Positions 44,969 through 53,426 are shown, counted from the stretch's first letter. The stretch is DNA of 56,531 nt from Hydrogenophaga sp. (GCF_030656115.1 NZ_JAUSOO010000029.1:1-56531); one strand, 5' to 3'. The notes: generated from the sequence alone by a model not told the origin. Numbers and translations: made by a program.

Positions 44969-45640
44969 TCAGAAGTTGTAGACCTCCAGGGTGCGTTCAC
45001 CCTGGCGAAGCCGATCAAGAACCAATGCCTCCTTCTGCTCCCGCTGCACGGCGGCATCGACCACCTGGCGGGCGCGCGAAGAAGGGATGGCCACCACGCC
45101 GTCGGTGTCGCCGACGATGAGGTCGCCCGGGTTCACCACCAGGTCGTCGAACAGCGTGGGGAAGTTGATCCAGCCGCGTGCGCCGTAGTCCTTGCCGGTG
45201 CCACGGATGCACAGGCCGCGCGCAAACACTGGCAGGCCGAAGTCGGCCAGGATGGCGCCGTCGCGCACGCAGCCGTCGATCACCAGGCCGCCCAGGCCCT
45301 GCACTTTCGCGGCCAGCGACATGATCTCGCCCCAGTAGCCGAAGTCGTGGAAGCCCCTCACATGGACCACCAGCACGTCGCCCGGCTCCGCGACATACAG
45401 AGCGCGGTGCAGCCAGAGGTTGTCGCCCCCGGGCGAATCCACCGTCACGGCCGTGCCGCAGACTCTCATGCCCGGCGCCACCGGCTTGATGGCCGATGGC
45501 ATGACGCCAATGCGGCCACCGGCCTCGTGCAGCGTGGCGGTGGGCAGGGCTCTGGCCGTCTCGACCACGGCGGCTTCGGGGCGGTTCACCACGGAGCCGA
45601 TGGTGGGACCCACCGGCTTTTCGAGGGACGTGCCGCTCAT
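44969..45640 (-). CDS. RraA-family aldolase, paralogue 3 (4-carboxy-4-hydroxy-2-oxoadipate aldolase-like)
   Basis: A 223-residue RraA/HMG-CHA aldolase-fold protein. ATLHEAGGRIGVMPSAIKP at the N-terminus and YWGEIMSLAAKVQGLGG with DGCVRDGA carry the Arg-Asp pair 20 residues after an acidic residue (Glu here). The LigK/GalC enzymes of this family split 4-carboxy-4-hydroxy-2-oxoadipate to pyruvate and oxaloacetate, the step following LigJ. Of the three paralogues this one, next to the LigJ-like gene, is the best candidate for that step. Its ATG overlaps the stop of paralogue 2 by three bases. Confidence 0.8.
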   Translation of the reverse strand: MSGTSLEKPVGPTIGSVVNRPEAAVVETARALPTATLHEAGGRIGVMPSAIKPVAPGMRVCGTAVTVDSPGGDNLWLHRALYVAEPGDVLVVHVRGFHDFGYWGEIMSLAAKVQGLGGLVIDGCVRDGAILADFGLPVFARGLCIRGTGKDYGARGWINFPTLFDDLVVNPGDLIVGDTDGVVAIPSSRARQVVDAAVQREQKEALVLDRLRQGERTLEVYNF

Positions 45641-46296
45641 GCGCGGCTCCTGCGGGTCTGCAGCTGGTGGTAGCGGTGCTTCTCGCGCGCCTCGCGCAAC
45701 GACATGCCTTCGCGCACCGAGGCGCGGATCGCGTCTTCGGCCGCCTGGATCTCCTCGGCCGCGTCCAGCACCGCGTCTTCGTGCTCCTTCGGGATCACCA
45801 CCACGCCGTCGGCGTCACCGCGCATGAGGTCGCCCGGGCAGACACGGGCATCGCCAATGTTCACCGGCACCTGGGTCGCCTCGACCTGCACGCGGTCCTT
45901 GCCGGTGCGCATCCAGTTCTCGCGGCTGTAGATGGGATAGCCCAGTTCCAGGCACAGCGACACGTCGCGGTTGATGCCGTCGATCACGGTACCGGCGATG
46001 CCCTTCTTGTGCGCCACCTCGGTGAGGATGTCGCCCCAGACGGTGACGTTGTCGCGCCCGCCGTTGTCGAGCACGATCACGCTGCCGGGTGCCACGTCGT
46101 CGATGTAGTCGCCCACGGTGCCGGCGGGCGAACCGGCCGGCCCGTACAGCAGCGTCCAGGCGCGGCCCGCCATGCGGAAGTCACTGGAGCGCGGCTTGAT
46201 CTTGTAGCACTGGCCATTGAGGCCCAGGCGGTCCAGGGCGTCGCTCAGCGTGGCGGTGTCCAGGCGGCTCGCGCGATCCACGTTCTTGTCGGTCAT
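45637..46296 (-). CDS. RraA-family protein, paralogue 2
   Basis: A 219-residue member of the same fold. LDTATLSDALDRLGLNGQCY and GDYIDDVAPGSVIVLDNGGRD are family features, and VWGDILTEVAHKKG with DGINRDVS gives Asp, 20 residues, Arg-Asp, the arrangement described for authentic HMG/CHA aldolases. The C-terminus has a helical extension (SVREGMSLREAREKHRYHQLQ) missing in paralogue 3. It overlaps paralogue 3 and lies 21 bases after paralogue 1. Exact substrate unknown. Confidence 0.8.
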   Translation of the reverse strand: MTDKNVDRASRLDTATLSDALDRLGLNGQCYKIKPRSSDFRMAGRAWTLLYGPAGSPAGTVGDYIDDVAPGSVIVLDNGGRDNVTVWGDILTEVAHKKGIAGTVIDGINRDVSLCLELGYPIYSRENWMRTGKDRVQVEATQVPVNIGDARVCPGDLMRGDADGVVVIPKEHEDAVLDAAEEIQAAEDAIRASVREGMSLREAREKHRYHQLQTRRSRA

Positions 46297-46317
46297 GTCG
46301 GTGTTTCCTTTGTCTGT

Positions 46318-46986
46318 TCAGCGCAGCATGTGTTCGTAGTCGGCGCCCATCACCTCAGGGAGGGGCTTCCCGGCCAGCAAGGCCTTGGCCATCGCGGCCT
46401 CGCGGCCGGCGATCATTTCCGCGGCCTCGATCACCCGCTGGGCATCGGCCGCCGGGATGAAGGCCACGCCGCTGGCGTCAGCAATCACGTAGTCGCCTGC
46501 CTGCACGCTGACCGGGCCGATGGTCACCGTGCCATTGGTCTCCAGCTCGGCGACGCGGCCGCGTGCCGTGCGCGCGGTCAGCGCGCGGCAGTAGACCGGG
46601 AAGTCGTAGGCGCGGGCTTCGTCGATGTCGCGCACCGGGCCGTCCACCACCACCCCGGCCACGCCCTTGACCTTGGCGCCCAGGGTCAGGATGCCGCCCC
46701 AGCTACCGGCGTCGATGCCGGTCTTCTGCTCCACCACGATCACCTCGCCCGGCTGGGCCAGGTCGACCGCCGTGGTGCCCAGGTGGCGAGGCGGCTGGGC
46801 CGGGTCGGCCGGCGGTGCTTCGGCGGCGGGCACCAGGCGGTAGGTGACCACCCGGCCCGCGATGCGGCGCGTGGTGGCGCGCTGCTCCAGGCCGCTGGCC
46901 ACGCGGTCGCGCAAGCCCAGTTTGTCCATCGCGTCCGACACGGCGCAGCAGTCCAGCCGCAGCAGTCGCTGGGTCCATTCGTTCAT
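46318..46986 (-). CDS. RraA-family protein, paralogue 1
   Basis: A 222-residue RraA-fold protein starting MNEWTQRLLRLDCCAVSDAM. SWGGILTLGAKVKGVAG followed by DGPVRDIDEARAYDFPVY retains Arg-Asp, but the position 20 residues earlier is Gly, not Asp or Glu as in the other two copies. AGDYVIADASGVAFIPA matches the family C-terminus. It may act on a different oxo-acid or have lost aldolase chemistry. It lies 34 bases behind the acyl-CoA synthetase. Confidence 0.8.
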   Translation of the reverse strand: MNEWTQRLLRLDCCAVSDAMDKLGLRDRVASGLEQRATTRRIAGRVVTYRLVPAAEAPPADPAQPPRHLGTTAVDLAQPGEVIVVEQKTGIDAGSWGGILTLGAKVKGVAGVVVDGPVRDIDEARAYDFPVYCRALTARTARGRVAELETNGTVTIGPVSVQAGDYVIADASGVAFIPAADAQRVIEAAEMIAGREAAMAKALLAGKPLPEVMGADYEHMLR

Positions 46987-47020
46987 CTGTGGTTTCCTTG
47001 GTTCTGTTGGCCTGGCCCGC

Positions 47021-48568
47021 TCAGGCCGGCGCAAAGCGCACGCGCAGATCGCGCTTGACCACCTTGCCGCTGGGGTTCTTGGGCAGGGCGTCGATGAAGA
47101 CCACCCGCTTGGGCGTCTTGAAGTGAGCCAGGTGCCCGTCGCAGGCCTTGAAGACCTCGGCCTCGGTGAGCGTTTGCCCGGCCTTGAGCACGATCACCGC
47201 CGTGACCGCTTCGATCCATTTCGGATCGGGCAGCCCGATCACGGCGACCTCGGAGACCTGGGGAATCCGGTAGAGGAATTCCTCGACCTCGCGGCTGGCC
47301 ACGTTTTCACCGCCGGTCTTGATCATGTCTTTCTTGCGGTCGACCACGGTGAGGTAACCCTCGTCGTCGAGCACCCCCAGGTCGCCGCTGTGGAACCAGC
47401 CGCCCGCGAAGGCCGCTTCCGTTTTCTCCGGGTCGTTGTAATAGCAGCTGAGCAACTGGGGCGAGCGGTGCACGATTTCGCCGACCTCGCCGGGCTGGAC
47501 GTCGTTCATGTCGTCGTCCACCACGCGGGTTTCCACGTTGATCGCCGGGCGGCCGGCGGAGCCCGCCTTGCGCAGCTGGTCTTCGGGCTTGAGCACGGTG
47601 GCAATCGGCGCCATCTCGGTCTGGCCGTAGAGGTTCCACAGGCGCACCGCTGGCAGGCGCTGCTGGATTTCCTTGAGCACCGCCACCGGCATGATGGAAG
47701 CGCCGTAGTAACCCTTGCGCAATTGGCTCAGGTCGGTGCGGTCGAAGTCTGGCGAGCGCAGCAGCGCGATCCAGACCGTGGGCGGCGCGAAGAAGGACGA
47801 GACCCGATTGGCCGCTGCGAGTTTGAGGATGTTGTCGGCCGTGGGCGCGCCGGTGATCACGTTGCTGGCGCCCGCGTAGACCGCCGGACCAAGGAAGCAG
47901 TCGAGCTGCGCGCAGTGGTAGAGCGGCAGCGCGTGCAGCAAGGTGTCGCCGGCGGCGATCTCGGTGTCCACCAGGGACGTGACGTACTCGGCGATCACCG
48001 CCTCGTGCGACAGCGAGGCGCCCTTGGGCCGCGACTCGGTGCCACTGGTGTAGATCAGCTGGGCGGGCAAACGGCCGTCGAGCTCGCGCTCGGGCGCCGG
48101 CCCGGGCTGGCACAGCGCATCGAAGGTCAACATGCCCGCGACGGGCTCGGTGGGCGCCTCGCTGGGCATCCAGATGAAGGTCGCCACCTTCGTGCCCTTG
48201 GCGGCTTCGCGGCCTTTGTCGGCATGGCCGCTGTCGACACACAGCACGGTGGCACCCGAGTGCTGCAGCACATAGTTCGCCTCTTCGGCGCTGAGCATGA
48301 AGTTGATGGGCACCAGCACCGCGCCCAGCCGGGCGACGGCAAAGCGCAACGCGGCAAAGGCGTGGGAGTTGCGCGAGATGATCGCGACCCGGTCACCGAC
48401 TTCAACGCCCTGCGCTGCCAGGCCGCGCGCGAAGGCGTTGCTCACGTCGTCGAACTGGGCGTAGGTCCAGTCGGTGCTGCCACAACGGATGGCCAGCTTG
48501 TGCGGATAGCGCTGGCGCGAGCGGCGCAGCAGGTCGCCGAGGGTCTGGCGTGAGATTGGAGAACTCAT
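47021..48568 (-). CDS. AMP-forming acyl-CoA synthetase/ligase
   Basis: A 515-residue ANL-superfamily enzyme that activates a carboxylic acid with ATP and CoA. The phosphate-binding motif is LIYTSGTESRPKGAS, the A5 motif WNLYGQTEM, the A7 motif GGWFHSGDLG, the hinge DRKKDMIKTGGENV and the catalytic lysine is in NPSGKVVKRDL. In an aromatic cluster it could ligate CoA to a cinnamate, benzoate or side-chain acid. The ATG at 48568 gives the usual short N-terminus. Gap of 17 bases to the RidA gene. Confidence 0.88.
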   Translation of the reverse strand: MSSPISRQTLGDLLRRSRQRYPHKLAIRCGSTDWTYAQFDDVSNAFARGLAAQGVEVGDRVAIISRNSHAFAALRFAVARLGAVLVPINFMLSAEEANYVLQHSGATVLCVDSGHADKGREAAKGTKVATFIWMPSEAPTEPVAGMLTFDALCQPGPAPERELDGRLPAQLIYTSGTESRPKGASLSHEAVIAEYVTSLVDTEIAAGDTLLHALPLYHCAQLDCFLGPAVYAGASNVITGAPTADNILKLAAANRVSSFFAPPTVWIALLRSPDFDRTDLSQLRKGYYGASIMPVAVLKEIQQRLPAVRLWNLYGQTEMAPIATVLKPEDQLRKAGSAGRPAINVETRVVDDDMNDVQPGEVGEIVHRSPQLLSCYYNDPEKTEAAFAGGWFHSGDLGVLDDEGYLTVVDRKKDMIKTGGENVASREVEEFLYRIPQVSEVAVIGLPDPKWIEAVTAVIVLKAGQTLTEAEVFKACDGHLAHFKTPKRVVFIDALPKNPSGKVVKRDLRVRFAPA

Positions 48569-48585
48569 GTGGGGGGTCCTTCGGT

Positions 48586-49002
48586 TCAGGGGGTGGCGTT
48601 TCGCTGATCGGCTTTCACATAGGCGATCACTTCGAGCTGCAGCCACATGCCGTGCTGCAGGTCGTACACCAGGGTGTGGCGTGCGGGGCGGTCGTGGGGG
48701 TCCGGGAAACACGCCAGCCACTCGGCATTCAGTGGCTCGCGTGCCTGGTTGTCCTTGATGTAGACCGTGAGCTTGGCGACGTCGGCCAGGGTGGCGCCGC
48801 CTGCGGCCAGCACCGCCCTGAGGTTGGCGAAGGCGTGGCGGGCCTGTTCGGCGGCGCTGGATGGCAGCTGCCCGGTGGCCGGGTCCACCCCGGGGATGCC
48901 GGAAGAGCACAGCAGCGGCCCCACGCGCGCGCCCATGGGAATGGGTGCACCCCCGTGCGAGACGCCTGGGATCTCCAGAGACCGTTTGAATGTGTCGCTC
49001 AT
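48586..49002 (-). CDS. RidA/YjgF-family protein
   Basis: A 138-residue RidA-fold protein. GARVGPLLCSSGIPGVDPAT, AFANLRAVLAAGGATLADVAKLTVYI and LVYDLQHGMWLQLEVIAYV follow the family pattern, although the arginine near residue 105 is in DRPARHTLV, somewhat different from authentic imine deaminases. Subgroups of RidA in catabolic operons may act on enamine, enol or imine intermediates. Here its presence in an aromatic route is unexplained. Starts at 49002. Confidence 0.82.
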   Translation of the reverse strand: MSDTFKRSLEIPGVSHGGAPIPMGARVGPLLCSSGIPGVDPATGQLPSSAAEQARHAFANLRAVLAAGGATLADVAKLTVYIKDNQAREPLNAEWLACFPDPHDRPARHTLVYDLQHGMWLQLEVIAYVKADQRNATP

Positions 49003-49069
49003 GGATTTCTTCCTGAAGAGGGGGTCTTGTCGGCCATGCACGTCATGGGTACTGCGCAGCGCCCGTGTC

Positions 49070-50068
49070 TCACAGATCGAGCGTCAACGTGGCACTCCTG
49101 GCCCGGGACACGCAGACGATGATCCGGTCGTTGGCCTCGGCGTCGGCGCCGAAGAGCACCGAGTCGCGGTGGTCTGGAATGCCGTCCAGCACGGTGGTCT
49201 CACAGGTGCCGCACACGCCGTCGCAGCAGGAGTGCGGCACGTTCCCGCCCGCCTCCAGGATCGCGTCCAGCATGCTTTTTCCCGCCGGAACGGTGATCTC
49301 GATGCCCTGCCGGGCCAGCTTCACCGTGAAGGCGCGATCACCGTGGTCGGCGGGCTGTGCGGGCGCCCTCGGCTTGAACCACTCCACATGCACCCGGTTG
49401 GCGGAAACGCCTTGTGCGGCGGCCTCGAAGGCCTCCATCAACGAGCCGGGGCCGCAGCAGTAGAAGTGGGTGTCGTCCGGCGCGTCGCCAAAGACCGATG
49501 CGAAGTCGATGGGGTGACCGCCCGGCACACCGTCGAAGACGGGCATCACCCGCCCGCCCGGCAGTGCCTGAAGCTCCGGCAGGTAGGCCGCCCGTTCGGG
49601 TGTGCGCGCGCACAGGAACAGTTCCCAGGGCCGGCCCAGCGCAGACAGTCGGCGTGCCATGGCCACCAGCGGCGTCACGCCGATGCCACCCGCCACGAGC
49701 CGGCTCAGGCCGGCCCCCTCGTTCAGCGGGAAGTGGTTGCGCGGCGCGCCGATGCGCAGTGCATCGCCTTCCCGCAGGGCCTGGTGCAGGTACGCCGATC
49801 CGCCCCGGGACAACGCGTCCAGGCCGACACCGATCAGGTAACGGCTGCGGTCTGCGGGGTCGCCGGCCAGCGAGTACTGGCGCACCAGACCCGCCCCACC
49901 GGGTGCGGGAATCTCCACGTCGATGTGGGCACCCGCCGTGAACGCCGGCAGGCGGTCGCCATCGGTGGCGCGAAGCTCGATCTCCCTGATGCCTTCGGCC
50001 AGGGTGCGGATGCGGTGGACGCGAACGCTCAAGGCGCCCTGCTGATCCATGGCGGGTGCGGTGGTCAT
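49070..50068 (-). CDS. FMN/2Fe-2S oxidoreductase (phthalate dioxygenase reductase/VanB type)
   Basis: A 332-residue electron-transfer protein. The FMN-binding motif is RQYSLAGDP, NAD binding is VAGGIGVTPLVAMA, and the C-terminal plant-type ferredoxin has HSCCDGVCGTCETTVLDGIP plus a later Cys (IVCVSR), giving the four 2Fe-2S ligands. It moves electrons from NADH to a terminal oxygenase. Its ATG at 50068 overlaps the stop of the P450 gene (ATGA), which implies it serves that P450. The alternative start at 50050 lacks the overlap. Confidence 0.9.
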   Translation of the reverse strand: MTTAPAMDQQGALSVRVHRIRTLAEGIREIELRATDGDRLPAFTAGAHIDVEIPAPGGAGLVRQYSLAGDPADRSRYLIGVGLDALSRGGSAYLHQALREGDALRIGAPRNHFPLNEGAGLSRLVAGGIGVTPLVAMARRLSALGRPWELFLCARTPERAAYLPELQALPGGRVMPVFDGVPGGHPIDFASVFGDAPDDTHFYCCGPGSLMEAFEAAAQGVSANRVHVEWFKPRAPAQPADHGDRAFTVKLARQGIEITVPAGKSMLDAILEAGGNVPHSCCDGVCGTCETTVLDGIPDHRDSVLFGADAEANDRIIVCVSRARSATLTLDL

Positions 50069-51291
50069 GCGGCTGGGGCGAGATGCATGGGGGGCAGACC
50101 GGCCGATCCATGCGTGGTCACTCGCACCGGCATCGACCGCAGCCCGCGGAACACCGGCGAGTGCATGCGCACCACCTGGTCGCGAACGATGGAAAACGAC
50201 TGGACCCGCGCGAACCACTCTTCCAAGAAGATGCGGCTCACCGCCTTGGCCAGCTGCGATCCCAGACAGAAGTGCACGCCGTTGCCGAAGCCCAGGTGGC
50301 GCGACGGGGGGCGGGTGATGTCGAACCGGTCGGGGTCCTTGAACTTGGTCTCGTCGCGGTTGCCCGAACCGTACATGACCAGCACGCTCTGACCGGACTG
50401 GATGACCTTGCCATGCATCTCGATGTCCTGCGTGGCCGTGCGGTGGAATCGCTGCGTCGGCGTGTCGTAGCGCAGCATCTCCTCGATCGCCTGGGGCGCC
50501 ATGCCCAGGTTCGCTGCCAGCAGCTGCGCCTGGTCGGGGTGCTCGTGCAGGGCGAGCATGGCGTTGCCGATGAAGCTGGAGGAGCTCTCGATGCCCGCGC
50601 CCAGCAGGGTGGCGACGGTGTGCATCAGGTCTTCGGGGGACAGCTTGTGGCCCTCGACCTCGGCCTGGATCAGCGCGCTGATGAGGTCGTCTTCGGGCTT
50701 TTCACGGCGCTGTGCGATGGTGTTCTGCGCGTAGGCAATCATGGCCCGGCGCGCTTCGTGCCCCGATTCCGGCAACTGGCGTGTCACCGGATCGCGGTAG
50801 ACCAAGCCGTCCACCCACTGCTTCAGTTGCAGGTGGTCGGCGCGGTCGAAGCCCAGGATGCCGCAGATGGTCGAGGCGCTGATGCGGGCCGACAGCGCCT
50901 GGATCAGGTCACCACCACCCGCTTGCACGAACGCATCCAGATACTCTTGCGCGTACTGACGGATCTGCGCTTCGCGCTCCAGCACCCGCCCCCGCATGAA
51001 CGCCGCATTGACCAGCGCACGCAGCTGGTCGTGCTTGGGCGCATCGCTGGTTCCCAGCGTGCGCCCCATGCGCGCCGGATCGTCGTCCAGCACATTGCCC
51101 CTGGCGGACGAAAAGCGCACACCATCGCTGCAGGCCATGGCGATGTCGTCGAACCGCGAGAGCGCCCAGCACCGGCCGGCCTCAGACCAGTACAAGGGAT
51201 GTTCGCGTCGCAGCACCGCATAGAACGGATACGGGTCCTCCTGCACGGCCATGCTGTAGGGATCGAACACAAATTGGGGGGTGCTGGCCAT
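50065..51291 (-). CDS. Cytochrome P450
   Basis: A 408-residue soluble bacterial P450. The haem-thiolate loop is FGNGVHFCLG with Cys342, the ExxR pair is E271/R274 in EEMLRYDTP, and the I-helix reads LLGAGIESSSSFIG (231-242), where the usual Thr of the AGxxTT proton relay is Ser. AGGAG precedes the ATG at 51291. First gene of the catabolic cluster and translationally coupled to a phthalate-dioxygenase-type reductase. A plausible reaction is O-demethylation or hydroxylation of a substituted aromatic acid; the substrate is not known. Confidence 0.92.
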   Translation of the reverse strand: MASTPQFVFDPYSMAVQEDPYPFYAVLRREHPLYWSEAGRCWALSRFDDIAMACSDGVRFSSARGNVLDDDPARMGRTLGTSDAPKHDQLRALVNAAFMRGRVLEREAQIRQYAQEYLDAFVQAGGGDLIQALSARISASTICGILGFDRADHLQLKQWVDGLVYRDPVTRQLPESGHEARRAMIAYAQNTIAQRREKPEDDLISALIQAEVEGHKLSPEDLMHTVATLLGAGIESSSSFIGNAMLALHEHPDQAQLLAANLGMAPQAIEEMLRYDTPTQRFHRTATQDIEMHGKVIQSGQSVLVMYGSGNRDETKFKDPDRFDITRPPSRHLGFGNGVHFCLGSQLAKAVSRIFLEEWFARVQSFSIVRDQVVRMHSPVFRGLRSMPVRVTTHGSAGLPPMHLAPAA

Positions 51292-51345
51292 GTCTGCTCC
51301 TGGATGCCGAAGAACTGACGCCAACCCGTCCCGCAGCGGCGTCTT

Positions 51346-51373
51346 GATATTGAATATCTTATTGAATTCAATA
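51346..51373. promoter_or_regulatory. Candidate GntR operator between the P450 and gntR-like genes
   Basis: A perfect 14-bp palindrome TATTGAATTCAATA (51360-51373) is preceded by the near-palindrome GATATTGAATATC (51346-51358). The A/T-rich block stands out in GC-rich DNA. On the minus strand TTGAAT, 16 bases, TATCAA could be the P450 promoter with its -35 inside the palindrome. The 11-mer TATTGAATTCA recurs upstream of the TRAP binding-protein gene at 53432. Confidence 0.65.
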
Positions 51374-51437
51374 TTGAAAACAATAAGGGTTAACACGGAT
51401 GGATACACTCCAAATCTGAGTCCTACTAGGAAGCCTC

Positions 51438-52169
51438 ATGCTTCACCTGCGCACCATGAAACCCACCAGCGACCTCCAAACCTCTTTGCCCAAGGCCAAG
51501 TCCATGGAACGAGCGCTTCAGTTCCTGCGAAAGAAGATCGCCAGCGGAGAGCTCAATCCTGGGGAACAGATCCGGCAGCAGGAGATGGCCGAGGAACTGG
51601 GCATCAGCCGGGTGCCGCTGCGCGAAGCCCTGAACGTGCTGGCCGACCAGGGCATGCTCCTGCACCGCCCCAACCAGGGCTATTTCGTGACCAAGCGCGC
51701 GCCCAACGAGCTGGCCCAGATTTCCCGCATGCTGCAGTTGCTGGAAGACGAATTGCTGCGGTCCATTCAGTGGCCCGACGAAGACGGTCTGAAGCGCCTG
51801 AGAACCCTCAATGAGGAGATGCGCAGAGTGTCCTTCGCAGACGACTGGGCGCCACTGGTGCGCCTGAACCGGGAGTTCCACCTGCAGATATTCGACATGT
51901 CGCCCCACAAAGTCATCCTTGATGAGGTGCGAAGGCTGTGGGCACTGGCCGACCTGTTCATTGCCACCAAGTTTTCGGAACGCGCTGCGCGCCTGAAAAC
52001 CTGTGCGGAACACGACGCCATCATTGAAAGCCTGCTCACCAAAGACCACCAGATCTGTGTACAGGTCATGCGCGAACACCGGACCAGCACCGCCGCGGGC
52101 CTGAAGCCCATTGAGTCCAAGACGGCCACCCCGGAAGCCGACTCCCTGAATTTCTTTCAGACGTCTTGA
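51438..52169 (+). CDS. GntR-family transcriptional regulator (FCD domain)
   Basis: A 243-residue regulator. Winged helix-turn-helix at residues about 25-90: ELNPGEQIRQQEMAEELGIS, SRVPLREALNVLADQGML. An FCD effector-binding domain follows (NREFHLQIFDMSP with metal-ligand-type His/Asp, KTCAEHDAIIESLL). It is divergent from the P450 operon with a palindromic A/T-rich block between them, the usual layout for a local repressor released by a pathway intermediate. Start at 51438; Met at 51456 is possible. Confidence 0.9.
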   Translation: MLHLRTMKPTSDLQTSLPKAKSMERALQFLRKKIASGELNPGEQIRQQEMAEELGISRVPLREALNVLADQGMLLHRPNQGYFVTKRAPNELAQISRMLQLLEDELLRSIQWPDEDGLKRLRTLNEEMRRVSFADDWAPLVRLNREFHLQIFDMSPHKVILDEVRRLWALADLFIATKFSERAARLKTCAEHDAIIESLLTKDHQICVQVMREHRTSTAAGLKPIESKTATPEADSLNFFQTS

Positions 52170-52235
52170 CATGTACCGCCCGGCCCTCTGCCCGGACCTT
52201 CGACCCTCAAGCCGCAGACCGATGGTCCAGTCGCC

Positions 52236-52274
52236 AAAGAAAAGGGCGAACGAACCCTGAAATCCGTCCGCCCT
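52236..52274 (-). terminator. Terminator of the TRAP binding-protein gene
   Basis: On the minus strand AGGGCGGACG (complement of 52265-52274) pairs with CGTTCGCCCT (complement of 52243-52252) with one mismatch, followed by TTTTCTTT. It lies 27 bases behind the stop codon at 52301. Confidence 0.8.
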
Positions 52275-52300
52275 GCAGGCGCCCAGTGCGCCGGATGGTT

Positions 52301-53344
52301 CTATTTGGCGTGCTTCTCGATCAAGGCACGCGCATCGTCCACCAACTTTTTGCCGTCGATGCCCTTCTTGGCCACGTCGACGATCCACTCCTTCTCCACG
52401 CTTTCGGTCGCTTTCATCCAGCGCTGCGTTTCGGCAGCATCCAGGTGAATCAGCCGGTTGCCGGCCTTCTCGGTCAGCCCTCGACCACCCTTGTCACCGG
52501 TGTCCATGGCACTGCCGAACAGGGCGGAGGTCTCCAGCCCGGTGTTGTCGTCAATGACTTTCTTCAGATCCGCAGGCAGCTTGTCGTAGCTGGCCTTGTT
52601 CATGAACATCGCGTTCACCCCGTTGTACAGGCTCCGACCGCCCACAAAGTCGGTGTGGTTCTTGACCAGATCTTGCAGACGCAGCGGTGGCACCAGCTCC
52701 CAGGGGCTCAGTGTGGCATCCAGCACGCCCTTGGAGAGCCCCTCGGGAATGGACGTGAACGGCATGCCCACCGGGCTGGCACCCAGTTTGCTCAGCATGT
52801 TGTTGACGATGCGCGAACCGCCCCGGATCTTCTTGCCCCGCATGTCCTCCATCTTGGTGATCGCCTCGCGGGAATGCACCAGCCCAGGGCCGGCAGAGAA
52901 GATGGCGAGCAGGCGCACCTCCTTCAGCTCGTCCATGGCGTTCTTTGCTGTGTATTCCCAGAGCGCCCGCGACGTCTTCTGCGCAGCACCCTCTCCCGCC
53001 AGGGTCATGAAGGGCAATTCGAAAACTTCCGTCCGGGTAAAGCGCCCAGGCGTGTAGCCCAGCACCGTGGCGGAGATATCCACCTGACCGTCCCGGACCT
53101 GATCAAACAACTGCGCGGGTGTGCCACCCAGGCTCATTGAATAAAAGCTTTGGATCTTGATGCGCCCGGCCGATTGGGTCTCGACCTTCTTGGCCCATTC
53201 CTGAAGCCCGAACCGGGCAATGGGCGCCTGCTCGGGCGTCGCCCAGTGCACACGCAACATGACCTCTTGCGCAGAAGCCGGGCCAGCCAGCGCTGCCAAG
53301 CCCAGCAAGCCACCCAAGACCTTCAACAACCGACGTTTTTTCAT
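52301..53344 (-). CDS. TRAP transporter substrate-binding protein (DctP family)
   Basis: A 347-residue periplasmic binding protein. Signal peptide KRRLLKVLGGLLGLAALAGP-ASA, cleaved near residue 25, then VMLRVHWATPEQAP. The DctP signature includes GRFTRTEVFELPFM and GKKIRGGSRIVNNMLSKLGA (the conserved Arg that binds the carboxylate). GVLDATLSPWELVPPLRLQD fits the C-terminal lobe. The expected ligand is an organic acid, possibly the aromatic acid handled by the neighbouring cluster. No DctQ or DctM membrane subunits lie beside it, so it is an orphan. AGGAGA precedes the ATG. Confidence 0.9.
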   Translation of the reverse strand: MKKRRLLKVLGGLLGLAALAGPASAQEVMLRVHWATPEQAPIARFGLQEWAKKVETQSAGRIKIQSFYSMSLGGTPAQLFDQVRDGQVDISATVLGYTPGRFTRTEVFELPFMTLAGEGAAQKTSRALWEYTAKNAMDELKEVRLLAIFSAGPGLVHSREAITKMEDMRGKKIRGGSRIVNNMLSKLGASPVGMPFTSIPEGLSKGVLDATLSPWELVPPLRLQDLVKNHTDFVGGRSLYNGVNAMFMNKASYDKLPADLKKVIDDNTGLETSALFGSAMDTGDKGGRGLTEKAGNRLIHLDAAETQRWMKATESVEKEWIVDVAKKGIDGKKLVDDARALIEKHAK

Positions 53345-53426
53345 CTGTGTCTCCTTCTATTGATGCCATTTCAAGGCAAGGTAGTGCCACTGGAGGCCGT
53401 CAAGGTCCATCCAATCGCAATATGAA

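Noticed and set aside
46844..48553. A 569-codon plus-strand frame
   Set aside because: Antisense to the acyl-CoA synthetase, whose motifs are complete on the other strand.
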